A stretch of DNA of 64,000 nucleotides from positions 12,957,133-13,021,132 of the forward strand of contig CM077833.1 in the NCBI GenBank assembly GCA_039720395.1, written 5' to 3'. Positions 1 through 12,803 of the stretch are shown here, one piece after another. The notes under the pieces were generated by a model. That model saw only the letters and a list, made by a program, of their open reading frames with translations. It was not told where the DNA came from and made no database searches. This stretch comes from Liquidambar formosana (Eukaryota > Streptophyta > Magnoliopsida > Saxifragales > Altingiaceae). The position numbers and the translations under genes were made by a program. How positions within the stretch are numbered: the stretch's first letter is position 1; every line of letters begins with the position of its first letter.

Positions 1-2130
1 ATGCAATAGGTTGCATAGGGTTTGAGTTTGGAGAAGAAGAATAAGGAAACTAGGGTTTTATAAAACTGTTATGAACAGTTTTCATGGTTGCCATGAAAAA
101 CCGTCATCTTCTTTTGCATGCCGAATTCAGAGTTCTTCTCCAAAATTTTCAAGCCATATATGGTTAGAAAGATCTTCGAATAAGCTTTCCAACCCAACAA
201 ACGGTGTGTCAATCCGAGTTCTGTAGTGAAAGTTATGAATTTTTTACTACAAGCTGTCTGGAAAGACAGTTTTGCTCGGGAATGATGCAATAGCCACAAC
301 TTTGAGTTATTGATGGAGATCAAAGGCATGGCAATGGTTGCCACCACTTGGATTATGTTCTAGACATGGTAGGGAAAGGTTCCCAAGCATTTAGATGCAT
401 CATAATTGGATTAAGATGCTAGAACAGAAGGAAGAAGGAGAAGAACACCATGGAGGCTGAATCTGGGTTTTAGAACCCTAAGGTTCTTGCAATTAATTCT
501 AATTAAAGCTGCTGTATTTATGATGGAAGATCATTGTAGGATCATTATATATCATGTGTATATGATTTTCTTTAAGTTTCAAAAAGGTTTTGATGGAAAA
601 AGATTCAAAAAGTTTGAAAATTTTTCATGAACAGCATAGCAGATTTTCTCTGCAGAAAAGTCATCAATGGAGTTTTGATTAGAACTTGAGTTAGGGAACT
701 CCAAATTGCATGAAACCAATTGCATTAGTTTCCTAAGACATGTAGGATACTGGGAAAATTCGTTTGGTAGCCTAATTCATTCATCTTGCTGGGTTTTAAA
801 TCAATTTCTGACCATGGACAGTATGCTGTCAAATTCTGGGCAGCCTACTGTTGTTTTAATTGTTTAGAACAATTGGTGATGATTTGATCATCCAAACCTC
901 TTCTATGAGCTTAGTATTTCATGTAGGGACATGATACAAAAGCTGGTTTCAATGGAGGAGTCAAATTGATAAGGATTTAGAAGCTATTATGACCTTCAAG
1001 GTCTGCAACAATGGCTCCAGCAATGGGTTTTGGAAACCCTGATTGTTCTTGATGATGGCAGCCACTTCCACCACTTCTCACGTGTCCAGAGGCTTGTCCC
1101 ACACCCCTAGGATGTTCTCCCATGACTGGCCATGGCCTCCCACAGTCGTTGGTGGCCATGGCAGCCTTGCCAAGCTCAGGCAGCCCCCTGGTAGTGACGG
1201 CTGCATAGAGTTAAGGATGAAACCCTAATTTTGAGTTAATGATGAAACCCTAATTTCATTATGGCATTAATTAAAACCCTAATTGGAATATTAATTACCT
1301 TAATTAAGAGTTAATGATTGGTCATTAAATGACCAATCATGGTTATTGATTGTTAGGGCATAATTAATACCATTAATGATGTCTAGGGTTAGGGTTTTGG
1401 AAACCCTAATTAGTGTAATTAATTAAGGGTAATTAATACCCTATTTGGCATTAATTAAACCCTAATCCCTTTTATTAAATACCATATGAACCTAGGGTTT
1501 TAATGATTGGACATTAAATGACCAATCATAAGGCATTTAATGATTAGGGCTTGCATTTAGGGTTTAGGGTTATGCATTTAGGGTTTAGGGTTTTAGGAAA
1601 CCCTAATACACTAATTCATCATTTTAATGATTTTATTTAATTCCTATATTAATTATTTAATTAATATTGATTAATTTTATAATGTTTTAAATGGTTTAAA
1701 ACACAATTAGGGATTAAATTAAAATCTGGAAATTCTTAATTAAATGAAATTGTTTTGTTTAATTAAGTAAACCCTAATATTGGATATTAGAGTTATTTTA
1801 GGAAACTTTACATGTTTTAAATTAATTTGATTAATTGAAATTGTAATGTCTTAAATGTTAAGACTTTATTTAATTCTGGATATTTTTGTTAAAACCTAAT
1901 AAGATTAGGATGCATTAATGAGATTAATGTAAATCATTCAAGAGAATTACCATAATGCCCATATGTTTTAATGCTTACAGTTTTTCTTTACATTATGCAA
2001 TGAGATTGTATGTATGTGCTTGGATGATGATTATGGACTATACCCTTTAAACCAATTGTGATTGGCCGTCTTATGAATGGGATGTTATTATTTACAAGAG
2101 TTGTAATTTTATTAAGGTGATGTGATTTAT
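1..2130. other. AT-rich non-genic stretch
   Basis: I see no convincing gene here; open frames are short and have no recognisable motif. The DNA is AT-rich with many copies of AAACCCTAA and TTAATTAA-type words. It may be part of an old retrotransposon, but no LTR ends, primer site or protein remnant could be found. Confidence 0.5.
1225..1610. repeat. Telobox-rich segment with interstitial telomere-like repeats
   Basis: AAACCCTAA or its complement occurs about a dozen times in under 400 bp. At 1555-1605 the plant telomere unit TTTAGGG appears in two tandem pairs. Two copies of a near-palindrome built on GATTGGTCATT and AATGACCAATC lie at about 1315-1341 and 1503-1529. Teloboxes occur both in plant promoters and in repeats; no coding sequence follows, so a repeat origin is more likely. 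Confidence 0.6.
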
Positions 2131-2799
2131 TTGGGGCTTGCATGCCACCTTCCCTCTCCCTCTCTCTCTATCATTCTCTTATGTACCCCACATTCCCCTT
2201 ATGTATCCCTTTCTTTAAATTATGTAAATGTTATGTAATCGAGAGCGCACTAAGGAGCATGGTGGACCCAAAGGAGCATGATAGAGCCCAACAAGCCAAT
2301 GGTGGAGACCATCAAGCCAAGGGAGCAGATTGAAGGACTTGAAAGCTTAGAGAAGTGTTTCAAGAAAGCATGCATGTTACGAATGGTTTATTTTACGATC
2401 ACCTACACCCACCTTAGACCTTGGATTCAATCTATTGGCTTGGATTGAATCCTCTCAAAGTCCATAATCATCATAGTGGGAGCTTAAATTTATGAGATAA
2501 TTGTATTAGCTCCAATACCATAGTTTGGTATATGTTACCTATTCACTTAGGGACTAATATCAAAATATGGTACTTTATATATGTTGATATATAATAGCAT
2601 GCGATGTATGATTTATAATAGCATGAGATGTATGATTATAAATAGCATAATTTATATGTTTAAATTTTGATACATAGGATGCATGTTAATTTGATGAGAC
2701 CCTTTAAAACCCCTCTTATTTAATATTAAGTTGAAAATGGAGAAGTCATTGGGGAATGAATTCTTCATTGCCTTCCATCATTATAGGATCATCTAACGT

Positions 2800-3130
2800 C
2801 CCTTAATGTGGGTACCTGGCTGCAGACATGTAGGAGCTACCCATGTTAAAGACATTACTTGAAACTATCACATATGAGATATCATGGGGTGCCTAAACTG
2901 GTATATACCAAGAAACTAACATGTGAGGTATATATTTGGCGAAACATACCTGTGTGAATGATGGGTTTAACTTAACTAGGGAAGTATTCCAAGAAACTAA
3001 CATGTGAGGTGTATGTTCCCTAGAGGCAAAATGATTGGAACTTGCTTATGAAGCAATAGACAAAGAGTTGTCTTCTTATTGTGGGTTAGAAGTCAAGAAA
3101 CTAACATGTGAGGCTTCTAGGTCACAGTGG
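2800..3130. repeat. Row of stem-loops with a conserved loop
   Basis: The 19-mer AAGAAACTAACATGTGAGG occurs exactly three times, at 2910-2928, 2991-3009 and 3095-3113. Each copy is flanked by arms that pair with each other but differ from the arms of the other copies: 2900-2909 with 2927-2936 (10 pairs, 2 of them GU), 2976-2990 with 3008-3023 (14 pairs, one mismatch, one bulge) and 3078-3094 with 3112-3128 (16 of 17 positions). A weaker relative of the loop lies at about 2858-2880. The segment is upstream of decayed copia DNA and may belong to it. No protein is encoded. Confidence 0.65.
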
Positions 3131-4849
3131 GACCCCAATCCCCATTAGGAATGAGATTCCCGAATTCCATTAGAGGGTGTATGGAATTTGATAAAATAGT
3201 GGGAGGTACCATATGATTAAAGACCCAATCATTATGGATAAAAATGAAATCTAATTCTTTGTTTATGTAGATTACCTAATTACTCACCTCAAAACCCCTA
3301 TTTCCTAATATAGGATATTGATAGTTTGACTAAACCCGATTTCTTTGATTGACTTAGGAAATTGAGAATTGTTCTCAATTTCAAAAGATTGTTCATATGC
3401 TATTAGGCCTTTTATTAAAGGCCCCCCATAAAACATCCTAAGAAGAAAAAGACACTATGCACTATTGGCATCTTGTTGCCATGCTATATGATAGTATTGA
3501 TGACTAATGAGCTTCAGAAGCAAAATTAGTAAATGCAAGTGCCTTTGATGTCCTACATCACATACAAAGGTTGTATTGTGAGTAAAATAATACTATAAAG
3601 TATAGTACTTGTAAAGGACTTCTTCTGGACTAGGATGTAATAAAAGTTGTTTATTAATAATCATTCTTTTGAAAAATGATTAATCACATAGAATAGCTTG
3701 AGAAGCTAGATGTAATTTAAAATGGAAGCATAGAGGAAAGCAAGTCTTGAAAAGTCAAAGACAAAGAAATATAATTATTTTGTAGTAAATATAAGGTATT
3801 GTAAAGGGAACTTGACAAAGTATCAGTCTTCCTAGAAGAACCAAACTTTTGAAGTTTTGGTTCATGCTCTAAACTAAATTGTTGGTAAGTTCTGCTTCTT
3901 GGTTTTTGGATTCTGGTATAATCTAAATCGAAGCAGAAAGTTAAGTAGATAATAAGTTACCTTTAAAAATTTTAATAGAGCAAGAGTTGCTAGATTAATT
4001 TTGGGAACTTATTTCTTAACTAAGTCATTTAAGACATTCTAGAAATTTGATTTCCGAATTTAAATGACTAATTAGAGCGAATGCAACGTATTCCGAGAAT
4101 ACAAGAGATGTAGAGACTCTCATTTAAATGTAACGATTATAACTTGGTTATGAGATGACCAAACCCATCTTTTACTTAGTGAAGTGAAAGAGTTACATTT
4201 ATAATTTGACTAATACATTGTGATGTATATAGTCATGTAGAGCATGCATTCAATTACAGTAGACTCATCTTAGAATACCATAGCTCAATGGTGAATCTAA
4301 GAGAACGAATTGAACCCTATTAAGATATGGTTTGATCCATGATGAGTTTTACTAATGTATCCATCTAGGATATACCTTAAAATTGCTACATATTGATAAT
4401 TTAGGGTTCACTCCAGTTTTGTCCCAATTATATCAGATATGATATGGGAAGAAACCCAACTTAAAGAAGTTAAGGCTTGGGCTTGTGCTACGTATGTCTG
4501 GATACATAATGTAGACAATCTGGAAATAAGGTTAAGTAAGTGTTGAATTGTGGTATATCCCAAAAGTGGTTGGGATAGTATTTCTATTACCCTAATGAAC
4601 AAAATTTGTCCATTAGGATGTTTGCTGGATTTTCTTGAGAAAGAGTTCATTCAAGAAAGATGCAAAAGTAGATAGAATTTATAGAATTGTCTGTAAAGCC
4701 ACAAACGAACAAAGATCCAACCCTTCTCTCTGTTGAGACAAAACCCTTAACTACACTACAATCTTTTCATAGATCAAATTGGATATTTCTTAACATTAGA
4801 GAGATATTGTATCTCTATTAGAATGTGAAAGAATTGTTCTTTGGTGATA
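3131..4849. other. Unassigned DNA, probably decayed copia interior
   Basis: No readable gene. Stops are dense in all frames. The position between the stem-loop row and recognisable reverse transcriptase remnants suggests the old internal region of the same copia element, but no gag, protease or integrase motif could be read. Confidence 0.3.
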
Positions 4850-6181
4850 AAGATCACCAAGATAATCCTATTGATTATGACTAGACGATGTTTCACATCA
4901 ACTTGAGAAATGACTAAGAGTCATTAAATCCAATATGGATAGGTAGAGACCTAAAAGGCTTGGCTATTTAAGAATGTTTTCAACATAGGCAAAAAGTTGT
5001 CTATAAAGAAACTTGTTTGATAATAGTTATGCTGAAATCCATTTGGATCTTGTTATCTATAAACACACATTTTGAATATGAGATATGTCAAAAAGGATAT
5101 AAAGATGTTATATCAAATGGTGAAAAAAACCATAAAAGTGTGTAAGTTATAGAAGTCTATTAATAGACTACAAGGTTCTCATAATTAGAACATCTATAAA
5201 GTTGAAGTAATCAAATTGTTTGATTTCTCTCATTGTATAGATAGACCATGAGTGTATAAAAGGTTAGTGGGAGTGTGATCGTTTTTCTTTATCCTAAGTA
5301 TAGATGACATCCTAATCATTATGAATGATATATGAATGACATCCTAATCGTTTTGGTTTTTGGAGAAAAACTAATTCATGAAAGATTTGGCAGAAGCATC
5401 CAACAAGATCTATAGAGATAGATCATATAGATTGCTAAGTATCTCCAAATCATTAAACATAGGTGAAATGTTGAAGGAGTTCAACATGGAGAATTCTAAG
5501 GGAGGTCTGATTTACTTCAGATAAGAATTCATTATTCAAGAGCATGTGCCCTAGGATAACACAAGTAAGGTTCTTAAAGTGTTAAGAAGCCTTATTCTAC
5601 ACTATGTATTGAACCTGATATCTATTATGTTGTAATTGTTACAAATAGTTATCAGTCAATTCAAATTTGGAATATTGGATTGTATATGGAAATTGTAAAC
5701 TCATAGTAGATGGGTATATGGATTTGGATATAATCCATATGGGGTATATTTTATATTCACTTTAGTTGGTGAAATATTTAGTGGAAGAACTGTATGAAAG
5801 ATACAGTGGATTCCATTACTAAGGGTGAATTAATTGTCGCATTGTCTAGGAGACTGTTTGGATCTATAAGTTCATTTAGAACTAGGAGTTGTTCCTTCCA
5901 TTGAGTTGCCCACACCTTGTTTTGTGACAACAATGGGTCTATGGCTCAAGTATAGGAATCACGGTCTCATCAAAAGTCCAAACACATAGAGCGGCAATTC
6001 CAAGTGATTAGAGGAATCATTGGAAAAGGTAATAGATACATTACAGAAGATATTATCTACATAAGTTTTTGTAGACCTACTAACTAAAGCTTTAAAACAT
6101 AATTGGTTATGTCTAAGACCAACATCTTGAGAAGATAGGTATGCGATACATGGTCGATTGGCATTAGTGCAAGTGGGAGAT
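4850..6181 (+). pseudogene. Decayed Ty1/copia pol (RT and RNase H remnants)
   Basis: Fragments of copia reverse transcriptase and RNase H are visible in shifting frames with many stops. Near 5290-5320 a form of the catalytic YVDD motif reads as IDDILII. At about 5385-5500 the text resembles the RT region after the active site (KIYRDRS, then NMENSKGG). At about 5925-6010 the RNase H end is recognisable (CDNN-like, then SHQKSKH). The segment ends in the purine run AAGTGGGAGA at 6171-6180, a polypurine tract directly before the LTR. The copy cannot be functional. The 5' half and 5' LTR were not located. Confidence 0.6.
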
Positions 6182-7839
6182 TGTTAGGATTATGCCCTAG
6201 AGCCAATCATAGAGATGATTGTTTAGGGATTAGGAACAATCATTTGATTTCATTTATGTATGTCACATTTATTATTGATTTAATAAAAGGGCTTATTCTA
6301 TTATGTTTATATGCATCATTTATATTTACATAATATGTCCATGGAGTTAGAGTTGAGAATATGGAATTACAAAGAGTTGTAATTTTGAGACTATAGATAT
6401 ATCTCTGTACTAAACTCCTAAAGCATTCCTAGTTGAAGGTTCACTATGATGGACAGTAATGAACCATAGGACTAGCACTTGTTAGGCTGACTCTATAGGA
6501 GGATAGCTAGTCTCAAGCTATTTGTGTGGAGACACTACAACCAACAAGTGGGTGCCTATTGCGAGAATAGGTACACTGAATGTGACCAAAGATATGAGAT
6601 AAACTGAATGGAGTTTTATCCTGCCTGTCAATCAGTTTCTCATTGTTATAGTGGTACAAGTAATCCTTAGACCTAAGACACCATAGTTGCCTTATGCATG
6701 TAGCTTTAGAAGTTTGATAACACTAAGTGCAGATCCTATTCAGGGGTCTGCAAAGGTGTTCATTGGCCCTACTGCTATGTGTGTGAAGGCATGTGAGTGA
6801 TCAACAAGGGATCCATCACTCTCAGGAAAAGAGAGAGAATGTCTCATATAGCATTCATAATATAACTCATTAAATCCATGGCCATGGTAGGATGAATATG
6901 AAAAGAGTTTCATGAGTTCATCAATGAGTTGATATCTATGAATGAGTATAAAGTAATTGAACTAGGGACTTGACAGACTTCCATGTCCTATTAGTTCAAT
7001 TGGAGACATTGTGTTGAAGGAAGGATGCAATTGTAACCTATAAACTATAACAGAAGGGTTCTTTGTAAATGACTATTCACCTTATTAAGGACCACACCAT
7101 GAGCCATATGCTAGGTGTTACTCATGGTTAGTAGAAGCCCTAATTGATATAAGTGAGTTATAATCAATTAGGGAATTGGAAGGAGTTCCAATTAGACCCT
7201 AAATGGAAAGAGTTCCATTGTGCACACCCCGTGCTATTCCTACTACTTAATGATGTGAACCCAATGGGTCACACACTGATCATGCAAGAAGGGCTTTAAA
7301 GTCTATGAGAGAAAGGGTTTTAGTGAATAAAGAATAGTTCTTTATAGGCCTATTTGTATTTGATACAAATAATAGGGGTTAATGTGCAATTAAGTGTAAT
7401 TACACATAACCCTATTAGGGTTTCTTCCCCATGGCCAGCCCCCTTTAGTGGGCTGCCTATATAAGTCACACTTATGTGTGACATGGCATAAGAGGCTTGC
7501 ACAAAAAACCCTAGCCGTCCAGCCCTTTGGAGGCTCTCTTCTCTCTCTCTCTCTTCTCCACCTCTAGCAACAACAAGGAAGAAGAAAGAAAAGGCTTGAA
7601 GCTCTAGCTAGGTGTGGATACCGTTGGAGGCAGCACACTTGGGCTGCTCATTCACCGCTGTCCGGAGTAGAAGCTTGGAGCAAAACGGAGAAGACAAAAA
7701 TCCTGTAAGTGTTCTAACCTTCTTCGTAGTTAGGGTTTGATTTTGTGTTATGCATAGTTAGATTCATGGGATTGGGAATCGTAGGAAAAATTTTTTATAT
7801 TCCGCACTTCTATTTTTCCCTCTTGTTCGATTCCCAACA
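6182..7839 (+). repeat. 3' LTR of the decayed copia element
   Basis: The LTR starts TGTTAGG directly after a polypurine tract and ends CCCAACA, so it has the usual TG...CA ends and is 1658 bp. A TATA box (TATATAAG) lies at 7458-7465, followed by a CT-rich leader and a short exon-like GTAAGT. The first 650 bp hold many perfect or near-perfect hairpins, for example CAATCAT/ATGATTG (6204-6221), GTGCCTATT/AATAGGTAC (6553-6573) and TGCAGATCC/GGGTCTGCA (6728-6752). No matching 5' LTR is in the window. Confidence 0.65.
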
Positions 7840-8496
7840 AGGACGATCTTTGCCAGAGTCAATAAAATAAATAATAATTGCATCCCCAGGCTTCTTGCAT
7901 CATCTGCAAAGATAACAATCAAGTTATAGAAGGTGACACTAGGCCCACCTCAAGGTGAGGCAATCCCTAAACACCTAGAGGCTTTCAAATTAAGCAGTGG
8001 TCTTGCTAGGAATGCGCCTCACAAGTTAACAATTTTTTAACCATATTATTTCTCTTTTTCCGCAACACATTAGATTTCTGGCCGCATGTGTCCAAAAAAT
8101 ATATTTATATACGAGTCCTTTTGATATCAAGGGCACTCCAAAACTCTTATCCATGACTCGTATTTTGCAAAACCAACCGTTGGATTACATAACCTTCTCA
8201 TGTAGGCGATCCATGCCAAAAAGCAAGTTGATCTGAGACTGATTGCTATTCGATCCAAAACTTACATTTTTTTAATCAATAACAATCACTCATCTATGGA
8301 CATTTATGGATGAAGCAGCTCCTAATCTTGAATCGACTTGATTTTAGGCATGCATGACCTATATATGAATCAAATTTAATCCAACAGTTGGGTTTCACAA
8401 ATACGAGTCACAAGTAAGAGTTCCGGAGTGCACTTGATATTAAAAAGACTCTATATATATATATATATATAGATATAGATGTATATATATATATAT
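7840..8496. other. Non-coding, ends in (TA)n
   Basis: No gene, exon or repeat with clear ends was found. If the FANCM gene continues leftward, this lies in its ninth intron. A TA-rich microsatellite occupies about 8452-8496. Confidence 0.4.
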
Positions 8497-8718
8497 GGGA
8501 TTTCTTAACATGTGCCCTAAGGGTACAAATTAAGATACATTTAATGAAGCCATAAGTGCATGGGAAAATGTAAAAATTCATAGAAAATGATGTAGATAGC
8601 ATAGTAAAACGTGAAAATGCAAAGAAAATAGGGCATATTGCACTACATTTTCCCTTACACTTATTGCTTCATTAAATTGATTTTAGCATGTGCCCTAAGG
8701 GCACATGTTAAGAAATCC
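8497..8718. mobile_element. MITE copy 1
   Basis: A 222-bp element with inverted ends: it begins GGGATTTCTTAACATG and ends with the complement, CATGTTAAGAAATCC. It sits in a TA-rich tract, compatible with a TA target duplication. It has no coding capacity. A second copy lies at 11303-11530 and a terminal fragment at 8745-8769. Just inside the ends is the word TGTGCCCTAAGGGCAC, which is itself self-complementary. Confidence 0.65.
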
Positions 8719-8744
8719 ATATATATATATATATATATATATAT

Positions 8745-8769
8745 ACAAGGGCACATGTTAAGAAATCCT
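8745..8769. mobile_element. MITE terminal fragment
   Basis: A 25-bp match to one end of the same MITE family (GGGCACATGTTAAGAAATCC), bounded by TA repeats on both sides. It is either a remnant of another insertion or a local duplication made by slippage in the TA tract. Confidence 0.5.
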
Positions 8770-9271
8770 TATATATATAATATTTCATAAAATGTTGAGA
8801 AAATTTTACTTTAAAATTTTGAATTTCAAAATGTTGGTGTGGACTCGTGGGACAGAGACATGGGATGGATGGTTACAAAAGATAGAGTAACTACTTTATA
8901 AATCTACATTTCATAATGTAAATAACTATTTGTCCGAGGAAATATTAGAAATTAAATCTTATTTAAATTTTTAAAGGACCATCTTTGAAATCTTAAAGAG
9001 GCCAAACAAAGTTTTCCCTTTCCATAATAAAATAGATTTAAAACATTTCTTAATTGGACTATAATTCTGTTTATTTGGCATCATTATGTACAATTTTCAT
9101 ATCATTTAATGTATGGCATATTGTTAAAGACATTTCTTTATGTCCTGTCCTAGTATGCTCCAAAAATATCTATAAAAGAAATCAAATATATTTTCAAAAA
9201 TTTCTTGTCTATTCTCTCAACTACTCGATGAAGCCTCATTCCCTACTACTAGGGCCCAGCTTATTGTTCTT

Positions 9272-9277
<6 letters not shown>

Positions 9278-9302
<25 letters not shown>
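9278..9302. repeat. (CT)n microsatellite
   Basis: About 12 CT units in a row. Confidence 0.9.
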
Positions 9303-9306
<4 letters not shown>

Positions 9307-9524
9307 TTTTATTATTTATATATATTATTATAACGTAAAGATAAAAAATTGAAAGGCACACGTCTTACGCCTTAAGGCCTAGCAGCACCTAGTGGGAAGT
9401 AAAACGCCTAGCCTTGGCTCTTTCCCCTTTATAGAAACTAATACCAATGCAGCCTCACAACATATCAAATAAGTGGAGAAGAATTTTTAAGAGCTACATA
9501 AGTATGACACTCAAACCATATGCG

Positions 9525-9850
9525 TGTGTTAAGTTTCCAACCTAAAAGCCTAAGCTGTTAGGTGGAGGACCCAAACACGTATACGACGACATGTTAAACT
9601 TGAAAGTTAATCGATGTGGGATGTGGGACTTCCTAACACTCTCCCTCGCATGTCGGCCTAACAAGACAAGAACAGGCATGTGACGTGAACAATAAAGACC
9701 GGCTCATAAATGAAATGGCCCAAGAACGACATGCTTTGATACCATGCTAAGTTTCCAACCTAGCAGCCTAAGCTATTAACTGGAGGGTCCAAACAGGTAT
9801 ATGAAGCCATGTTAAATTTTATATTTTAATTGATGTGGGATGTGGTACTT
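9525..9850. repeat. Dispersed tandem repeat, about 220-bp unit
   Basis: The phrase AAGTTTCCAACCTA followed by GCCTAAGC occurs near 9530 and again near 9752, each followed by a 'gatgtgggatgtgg' phrase. The same unit is repeated at 16020-16860 in an intron of the same gene. The family has no coding capacity and no clear ends here. Confidence 0.65.
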
Positions 9851-10213
9851 TCATGGATAAGATGTGTCCAGCGCTGCAACCAGAAAGCATAATGAATTCA
9901 ACATGTGTGCCACTGCCTCAAACCGTAGCCACAACACCGACTGGTTTCTCTAAAACAGAAAATATGATAAATTAAGAGTATACATGATATATTCCAGAAA
10001 ACCTTCACATTCACCATTTCTCAAGCAATTCATACGGATCCTGATACCATCACATGAAAAATTCCAACAATCACATTTTCAGTAACATTTTATAGCATGA
10101 GACCGAGTGGAATTGGAAACGCAAAACTAGCGAATAAATCTAACATTATTTGGAGAAATTTATAAAAAGAATAGAAAATAATTTTGAAGTCTAAGGAAAA
10201 AAAAAATCCTTAC

Positions 10214-10993
10214 TGTCTGAAAGTCTCTATTCTGCAGGACTCCAACTGCACAAAGCCTAGCTGCAAATGGGCGTATTACTTCCAACAGCAGATTATTTAC
10301 CTCAACAGCATCTTGGCCCATCGCAACCTATAAACATTGTTCAGATGATTTTAGGCCATAAGAAAGTGCAGTTGCGTGAATAGTATACTTCAATAGAGAC
10401 AGAAATTAGTACGTACTTCTAATAATTCTATCTTTCTGTTGTGGACATATGGGCTGACATCATGGTGACTTTCGTTGCGATATTCAAGAGTTGATATATG
10501 TAAGTTATCAATAATAAGCTGGATGGTCTGCTGCTTTGCTGGTTAATGATAATTAGCGTAAGGATATAACATCTACAAGAAACTTAGTAGAACCCAAGTA
10601 GAGGATCTATAACTTACATCCTGGAGTAGCAGTTAAAGCTAATATTCTCAGCTGCACAGGTACAGCCATCAACTACAAATTGGGAGCATTAATGATCAGT
10701 AAGATGTAATCACAAATAACACACTAAACTAGCAAGGATAGGCAGAATGATCAGATATAATTGAGAATGATTCGAAAAGAAAATAAGAAAATGAATTGAC
10801 AAACCTCACGGACTGCCACACAGTAAGAATAATTTCCCAATGCTCGATGAGCCTCATCAATCACCAAACAAACCAGGTATTTCACCATACATGTACCTGC
10901 AACAAATTACTTGGTAACGAAAATCCATGAATAAAACATAGAACACACAAAAATATATGAATTATTTGGGGTTGCAAATCAAAGTTACTTGAA

Positions 10994-11026
<33 letters not shown>

Positions 11027-11863
11027 GTAAAAGAGGGGGGGGGGGGGGGGGGGGGTTAAAACCATCATACTAGTATACTTCAAATAATTATGTGGGGAAA
11101 GTTCTTGATTCACTATTTCAGAAACTCTCATTACAAATGCAGATAATAAACAAGAAACTCTGATTCTCTAAGTAGACTACACCAAAGAAAATTAACATCG
11201 GTGATCAACCTATGTATGGCTTACACTCCTCTCATGAGCTTCCATCTACTTCTTTTAACCAGGACCGCAGTAAAATTTAAAGACAAATGATATACATATA
11301 AATAAGGGTTTTCTTAACATGTGCCCTAAGGGCACATGTTAAAATGAATTTAATAAAGCAATAATCGCATAGGAGATGTGAAAATGCATAGAAAGTGATG
11401 CAAATGTCATAGAAAAACCTGAAAATGCATAGAGAATAGTGTAAATTGCATAGAAAACGTGAAAATACATAGAAAATTGTAAATGTGCCCTTAGGGCACA
11501 TGAATCTTAACATGCATTAAGAAACCCCTATAATTAAATATCACTGAACTTCAGTCGCTCATGTAAGTATGATATTGTCCTGCCCTCAGTCCTGAAGTCA
11601 TTAAACCAAACAGACAATACAAAAATCACAGCTGTTAAAAGAAACATAGCTAGATCCACCCAAAATTCAGATGATGTGTATACTTTAATTTTTCATCTGG
11701 TGAATTATAACACCCACAATCAGAAATAATAAACGAATGGATAAACATTCAAGGTAGTAGCTATACCATATAATTACCAAAAGTTAGGCAAATGAGGGTC
11801 AATAATGGAGGACATGACTAGAGACTAGCATATAAGAGAACATCAAGTAAACACAATTAGGAT

Positions 11864-11896
<33 letters not shown>

Positions 11897-12772
11897 CATT
11901 ACAATGACAATGACCTGACTTGAGGTTTGGTGAAATCATGAAACTAAACAGACCTCTCCTTAGTTTTCATAACGAAAATTTACTGCCCTCCCTGAATTTC
12001 AATTATTGTGACAGATTCCTTCCTTCCATTAACCAGCCGTTAGAGAGACAACCGGAATATGTCAATGTCATGGGCTAAAATCTTTAAACACCAATCTTAC
12101 CCTTATTCAAGTTACGTTAAAGCTAAAATTTCAATTTCAACGGTAACGAAGGTCAATTTTAAATTTTAAATTTTTTTTTCTCAAAAGACAAAGTATGCAC
12201 TACCTCTCCACCAGCTCTGACCACCAACACACCATCATTAATCCACACCCCACTTTGCCACCCCACCATCACCAACCCCCACCCACCACCTTAGCCACAC
12301 CATCTCCCTCTTCATGTCCAAGCACTACCCCACCCCATATCCACAACCCTATGATCATCAACACCACCCTATCTTAGTCATACATAGGACTGTAAGATGA
12401 GCAAGCTAAAGATCAGCTCAATAAAAAGCTCATTTGAGCTCGCTCATAAGATAAACAAGCTAAGCTCAAACCTCATTTTGAGCTCATTAACTTGTTGAGC
12501 CAAGTTCAAGTAGAATACAATTTATCTCAATAAGCTCATTAATAAAGTAAATAACCAAACTCATTGAGCTTGGCTCGAGATTGGCTCAATAAAAGGCTCG
12601 TTAAAGCTCACTCATGAGCTAACCGAGCCAAGATCCAGCCTTACATTTTAGCTCTTTAATTTAACGAGACAAGCCTGAGCAACCTACTACTCAGCTTCGA
12701 TGGACTCATTTAGAGCCCAAGTCATACATCTCCCATCCCACCAAAGGACCATAAATCAAATTTAGAGAGAGC

Positions 12773-12803
<31 letters not shown>

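Noticed and set aside
2893..3128. Hairpins as ordinary plant microRNA precursors
   Set aside because: The conserved part is the loop, not a stem arm, which is opposite to a microRNA.
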